Source: Neodontobutis hainanensis (taxonomy: Eukaryota; Chordata; Actinopteri; Gobiiformes; Odontobutidae). Taken from it: 64,000 nt of DNA. Made by a program: the position numbers and the translations under genes. Of this stretch, positions 58,685 through 64,000 are shown piece after piece. The stretch is from assembly GCA_024349245.1 (NCBI GenBank), contig JALDNG010000105.1:1128501-1192500 (forward strand). The letters are read 5' to 3'. The notes beneath the pieces were generated by a model. It was not told the DNA's origin and ran no database searches. It worked only from the letters and a program-made list of their open reading frames with translations. Positions within the stretch are counted from its first letter, which is position 1, and every line of letters begins with the position of its first letter.

Positions 58685-61600
58685 GGCTGTTTTAATCCAA
58701 CTAAAACCTGTTCAAATCCACCCAAAACCTGTTCAAGTCCATCTTAAACCCATTTATATCCAAATAAAACCTGTTTTAATCCAACTAAAACCTGTTCAAA
58801 TCCACCCAAAACCTGTTCAAATCCATCTTAAACCCACTTATATCCAAATAAAACCAGTTTTAATCCAACCAAAACCTGTTCAAAACCATCCAAAACCTGT
58901 TCAAATCCACCCAAAACCTGTTCAAGTCCAAACCTAAACCCATTTATATCCAAATAAAACCTGTTTTAATCCAACTAAAACCTGTTCAAATCCACCCAAA
59001 ACCTGTTCAAATCCATCTTAAACCCACTTATATCCAAATAAAACCTGATTTAATCCAACCAAAACCTGTTCAAATCCACCCAAAACCTGTTCAAGTCCAT
59101 CTTAAACCCATTTATATCCAAATAAAACCTGTTTTAATCCAACCAAAACCTGTTCAAATCCACCCAAAACCTGTTCAAGTCCACCTTAAACCCATTTATA
59201 TCCAAATAAAACCTGTTTTAATCCAACTAAAACCTGTTCAAATCCACCCAAAACCTGTTCAAATCCAACCAAAACCTGTTCAAATCCACCCAAATCCTGT
59301 TCAAATCCACCCAAAACCTGTTCAAGTCCATCCTAAACCCATTTATATCCAAATAAAACCTGTTTTAATCCAACTAAAACCTGTTAAAATCCACCCAAAA
59401 CCTGTTCAAATCCATCTTAAACCCATTTATATCCAAATAAAACCTGTTTTAATCCAACTAAAACCTGTTCAAATCCACCCAAAACCTGTTCAAATCCACC
59501 CAAAACCTGTTCAAGTCCATCTTAAACCCATTTATATCCAAATAAAACCTGTTTTAATCCAACTAAAACCTGTTCAAATCCACCCAAAACCTGTTCAAAT
59601 CCACCCAAAACCTGTTCAAATCCACCCAAAACCTGTTCAAGTCCATCTTAAACCCATTTATATCCAAATAAAACCTGTTTTAATCCAACTAAAACCTGTT
59701 CAAATCTACCCAAAACCTGTTCAAATCCGCCCAAAACCTGTTCAAATCCACCCAAAACCTGTTTTAATCCAACTAAAACCTGTTCAAATCCACCCAAAAC
59801 CTGTTCAAATCCACCCAAAACCTGTTCAAGTCCATCTTAAACCCATTTATATCCAAATAAAACCTGTTTTAATCCAACCAAAACCTGTTCAAATCCACCC
59901 AAAACCTGTTCAAGTCTATCTTAAACCCAATTATATCCAAATAAAACCTGTTTTAATCCAACTAAAACCTGTTAAAATCCACCCAAAACCTGTTCAAGTC
60001 CACCTTAAACCCATTTATATCCAAATAAAACCTGTTTTAATCCAACTAAAACCTGTTCAAATCCACCCAAAACCTGTTCAAGTCCATCTTAAACCCATTT
60101 ATATCCAAATAAAACCTGTTTTAATCCAACTAAAACCTGTTCAAATCCACCCAAAACCTGTTCAAATCCACCCAAAACCTGTTCAAGTCCATCTTAAACC
60201 CATTTATATCCAAATAAAACCTGTTTTAATCCAACCAAAACCTGTTCAAATCCACCCAAAACCTGTTCAAGTCCACCTTAAACCCATTTATATCCAAATA
60301 AAACCTGTTTTAATCCAACTAAAACCTGTTCAAATCCACCCAAAACCTGTTCAAAACCAACCAAAACCTGTTCAAATCCACCCAAATCCTGTTCAAATCC
60401 ACCCAAAACCTGTTCAAGTCCATCCTAAACCCATTTATATCCAAATAAAACCTGTTTTAATCCAACTAAAACCTGTTAAAATCCACCCAAAACCTGTTCA
60501 AGTCCATCTTAAACCCATTTATATCCAGATAAAACCTGTTTTAATCCAACTAAAACCTGTTCAAATCCACCCAAAACCTGTTCAAATCCATCTTAAACCC
60601 ACTTATATCCAAATAAAACCTGATTTAATCCAACTAAAACCTGTTCAAATCCACCCAAAACCTGTTCAAATCCACCCAAAACCTGTTCAAGTCCATCTTA
60701 AACCCATTTATATCCAAATAAAACCTGTTTTAATCCAACCAAAACCTGTTCAAATCCACCCAAAACCTGTTCAAGTCCACCTTAAACCCATTTATATCCA
60801 AATAAAACCTGTTTTAATCCAACTAAAACCTGTTCAAATCCACCCAAAACCTGTTCAAATCCAACCAAAACCTGTTCAAATCCACCCAAATCCTGTTCAA
60901 ATCCACCCAAAACCTGTTTAAGTCCATCCTAAACCCATTTATATCCAAATAAAACCTGTTTTAATCCAACTAAAACCTGTTAAAATCCACCCAAAACCTG
61001 TTCAAATCCATCTTAAACCCATTTATATCCAAATAAAACCTGTTTTAATCCAAATAAAACCTGTTCAAATCCACCCAAAACCTGTTCAAATCCACCCAAA
61101 ACCTGTTCAAGTCCATCTTAAACCCATTTATATCCAAATAAAACCTGTTTTAATCCAACTAAAACCTGTTCAAATCCACCCAAAACCTGTTCAAATCCAC
61201 CTTAAACCCATTTATATCCAAATAAAACCTGTTTTAATCCAACTAAAACCTGTTCAAATCCACCCAAAACCTGTTCAAGTCCATCTTAAACCCATTTATA
61301 TCCAAATAAAACCTGTTTTAATCCAACTAAAACCTGTTCAAATCCACCCAAAACCTGTTCAAATCCATCTTAAACCCACTTATATCCAAATAAAACCTGT
61401 TTTAATCCAACCAAAACCTGTTCAAAACCACCCGAAACCTGTTCAAATCCACCCAAAACCTGTTCAAGTCCATCTTAAACCCATTTATATCCAAATAAAA
61501 CCTGTTTTAATCCAACTAAAACCTGTTCAAATCCACCCAAAACCTGTTCAAATCCATCTTAAACCCACTTATATCCAAATAAAACCTGATTTAATCCAAC

Positions 61601-63990
61601 TAAAACCTGTTCAAATCCACCCAAAACCTGTTCAAATCCACCCAAAACCTGTTCAAGTCCATCTTAAACCCATTTATATCCAACTAAAACCTGTTCAAAT
61701 CCACCCAAAACCTGTTCAAATCCACCCAAAACCTGTTCAAGTCCATCTTAAACCCATTTATATCCAAATAAAACCTGTTTTAATCCAACCAAAACCTGTT
61801 CAAATCCACCCAAAACCTGTTCAAGTCCACCTTAAACCCATTTATATCCAAATAAAACCTGTTTTAATCCAACTAAAACCTGTTCAAATCCACCCAAAAC
61901 CTGTTCAAGTCCATCTTAAACCCATTTATATCCAAATAAAAACTGTTTTAATCCAACTAAAACCTGTTCAAATCCACCCAAAACCTGTTCAAATCCACCC
62001 AAAACCTGTTCAAATCCAACCAAAACCTGTTCAAATCCACCCAAAACCTGTTCAAATCCACCCAAAACCTGTTCAAGTCCATCTTAAACCCATTTATATC
62101 CAAATAAAACCTGTTTTAATCCAACTAAAACCTGTTCAAATCTACCCAAAACCTGTTCAAATCCACCCAAAACCTGTTCAAATCCACCCAAAACCTGTTT
62201 TAATCCAACTAAAACCTGTTCAAATCCACCCAAAACCTGTTCAAATCCACCCAAAACCTGTTCAAGTCCATCTTAAACCCATTTATATCCAAATAAAACC
62301 TGTTTTAATCCAACCAAAACCTGTTCAAATCCACCCAAAACCTGTTCAAGTCTATCTTAAACCCAATTATATCCAAATAAAACCTGTTTTAATCCAACTA
62401 AAACCTGTTAAAATCCACCCAAAACCTGTTCAAGTCCACCTTAAACCCATTTATATCCAAATAAAACCTGTTTTAATCCAACTAAAACCTGTTAAAATCC
62501 ACCCAAAACCTGTTCAAGTCCACCTTAAACCCATTTATATCCAAATAAAACCTGTTTTAATCCAACTAAAACCTGTTCAAATCTACCCAAAACGTGTTCA
62601 AATCCACCCAAAACCTGTTCAAATCCACCCAAAACCTGTTCAAGTCCATCTTAAACCCATTTATATCCAAATAAAAACTGTTTTAATCCAACTAAAACCT
62701 GTTCAAATCCACCCAAAACCTGTTCAAATCCACCCAAAACCTGTTCAAATCCAACCAAAACCTGTTCAAATCCACCCAAAACCTGTTCAAATCCACCCAA
62801 AACCTGTTCAAGTCCATCTTAAACCCATTTATATCCAAATAAAACCTGTTTTAATCCAACTAAAACCTGTTCAAATCCACCCAAAACCTGTTCAAATCCA
62901 CCCAAAACCTGTTCAAATCCAACCAAAACCTGTTCAAATCCACCCAAAACCTGTTCAAATCCACCCAAAACCTGTTCAAGTCCATCTTAAACCCATTTAT
63001 ATCCAAATAAAACCTGTTTTAATCCAACTAAAACCTGTTCAAATCTACCCAAAACCTGTTCAAATCCGCCCAAAACCTGTTCAAATCCACCCAAAACCTG
63101 TTTTAATCCAACTAAAACCTGTTCAAATCCACCCAAAACCTGTTCAAATCCACCCAAAACCTGTTCAAGTCCATCTTAAACCCATTTATATCCAAATAAA
63201 ACCTGTTTTAATCCAACCAAAACCTGTTCAAATCCACCCAAAACCTGTTCAAGTCTATCTTAAACCCAATTATATCCAAATAAAACCTGTTTTAATCCAA
63301 CTAAAACCTGTTAAAATCCACCCAAAACCTGTTCAAGTCCACCTTAAACCCATTTATATCCAAATAAAACCTGTTTTAATCCAACTAAAACCTGTTCAAA
63401 TCCACCCAAAACCTGTTCAAGTCCATCTTAAACCCATTTATATCCAAATAAAACCTGTTTTAATCCAACTAAAACCTGTTCAAATCTACCCAAAACGTGT
63501 TCAAATCCACCCAAAACCTGTTCAAATCCACCCAAAACCTGTTCAAGTCCATCTTAAACCCATTTATATCCAAATAAAAACTGTTTTAATCCAACTAAAA
63601 CCTGTTCAAATCCACCCAAAACCTGTTCAAATCCACCCAAAACCTGTTCAAATCCAACCAAAACCTGTTCAAATCCACCCAAAACCTGTTCAAATCCACC
63701 CAAAACCTGTTCAAGTCCATCTTAAACCCATTTATATCCAAATAAAACCTGTTTTAATCCAACTAAAACCTGTTCAAATCTACCCAAAACCTGTTCAAAT
63801 CCGCCCAAAACCTGTTCAAATCCACCCAAAACCTGTTTTAATCCAACTAAAACCTGTTCAAATCCACCCAAAACCTGTTCAAATCCACCCAAAACCTGTT
63901 CAAATCCATCTTAAACCCATTTATATCCAAATAAAACCTGTTCAAATCCAACTTAAACTTGTTCAAATCCAGATAAATCCAGATAAAACC
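58685..63990. repeat. 21-bp array with higher-order units, reaches window edge
   Basis: ACCTGTTCAAATCCACCCAA units interleaved with TTAAACCCATTTATATCC and AAATAAAACCTGTTTTAATC blocks. Marker variants (AACGTGTTC at 62591 and 63494) recur about 903 bp apart. Confidence 0.95.
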
Positions 63991-64000
63991 GTTCCCTGGG

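Overview
The window is animal nuclear DNA, most probably from a teleost fish. It carries intron-rich vertebrate genes with GT/AG splice sites, fish-type L2 retrotransposon fragments, tRNA-derived SINE pieces and an exceptional load of minisatellites. There are two protein-coding genes, both on the minus strand and read from high to low coordinates.

Gene 1 is the epidermal growth factor receptor (egfr). Its start codon is at 55942 and its stop at 19313-19315. I could assign 27 coding exons, giving about 1170 residues. Most exon lengths and phases are the same as I recall for human EGFR (152, 135, 69, 119, 142, 127, 74, 91, 200, 133, 91, 158, 123, 99, 186, 156, 76, 147, 98). The signal peptide, both ligand-binding L domains, both cysteine-rich domains, the transmembrane helix, the complete tyrosine kinase and a tyrosine-rich tail can all be read. 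Intron 1 is about 18 kb.

Gene 2 is sugct (C7orf10), a mitochondrial class III CoA-transferase. It starts at 16642, 2.7 kb downstream of the egfr stop, and leaves the window at base 1 inside its exon 11. Exons 1-10 are complete. The two genes are not a functional pathway. They are co-oriented neighbours: one is cell-surface growth-factor signalling, the other lysine/glutarate catabolism.

Nearly half of the window (my rough sum is close to 30 kb) is tandem repeat. About 35 arrays have units of 6 to 56 bp, and most lie in introns. Many share an 11-bp core, GGTCTAAACCA, in either orientation. The largest are a CpG-rich 56-bp array (6.86-10.41 kb, sugct intron 8), a 23-bp array (46.7-48.5 kb), a 12-bp array (50.3-52.7 kb) and a 21-bp array with higher-order structure (58.7 kb to the right edge). 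Several arrays touch splice sites. One contains extra tandem copies of the sugct exon 7 splice acceptor, a TG-rich array forms the run-up to the sugct exon 9 acceptor, and a 21-bp array begins a few bases after the egfr exon 3 donor.

Mobile DNA consists of two L2-type reverse transcriptase fragments (27.6-28.6 and 40.0-41.5 kb), a degenerate second LINE-like fragment (24.1-24.8 kb), SINE fragments, and a 123-bp foldback element at 52.77 kb. To the right of egfr (56-64 kb) I see only possible promoter DNA, a CTCF-like motif and repeats. Long open frames inside the arrays are repeat artefacts and are not annotated as genes. I see no novel multi-gene system. The most unusual biology is the interplay between minisatellites and splice sites.
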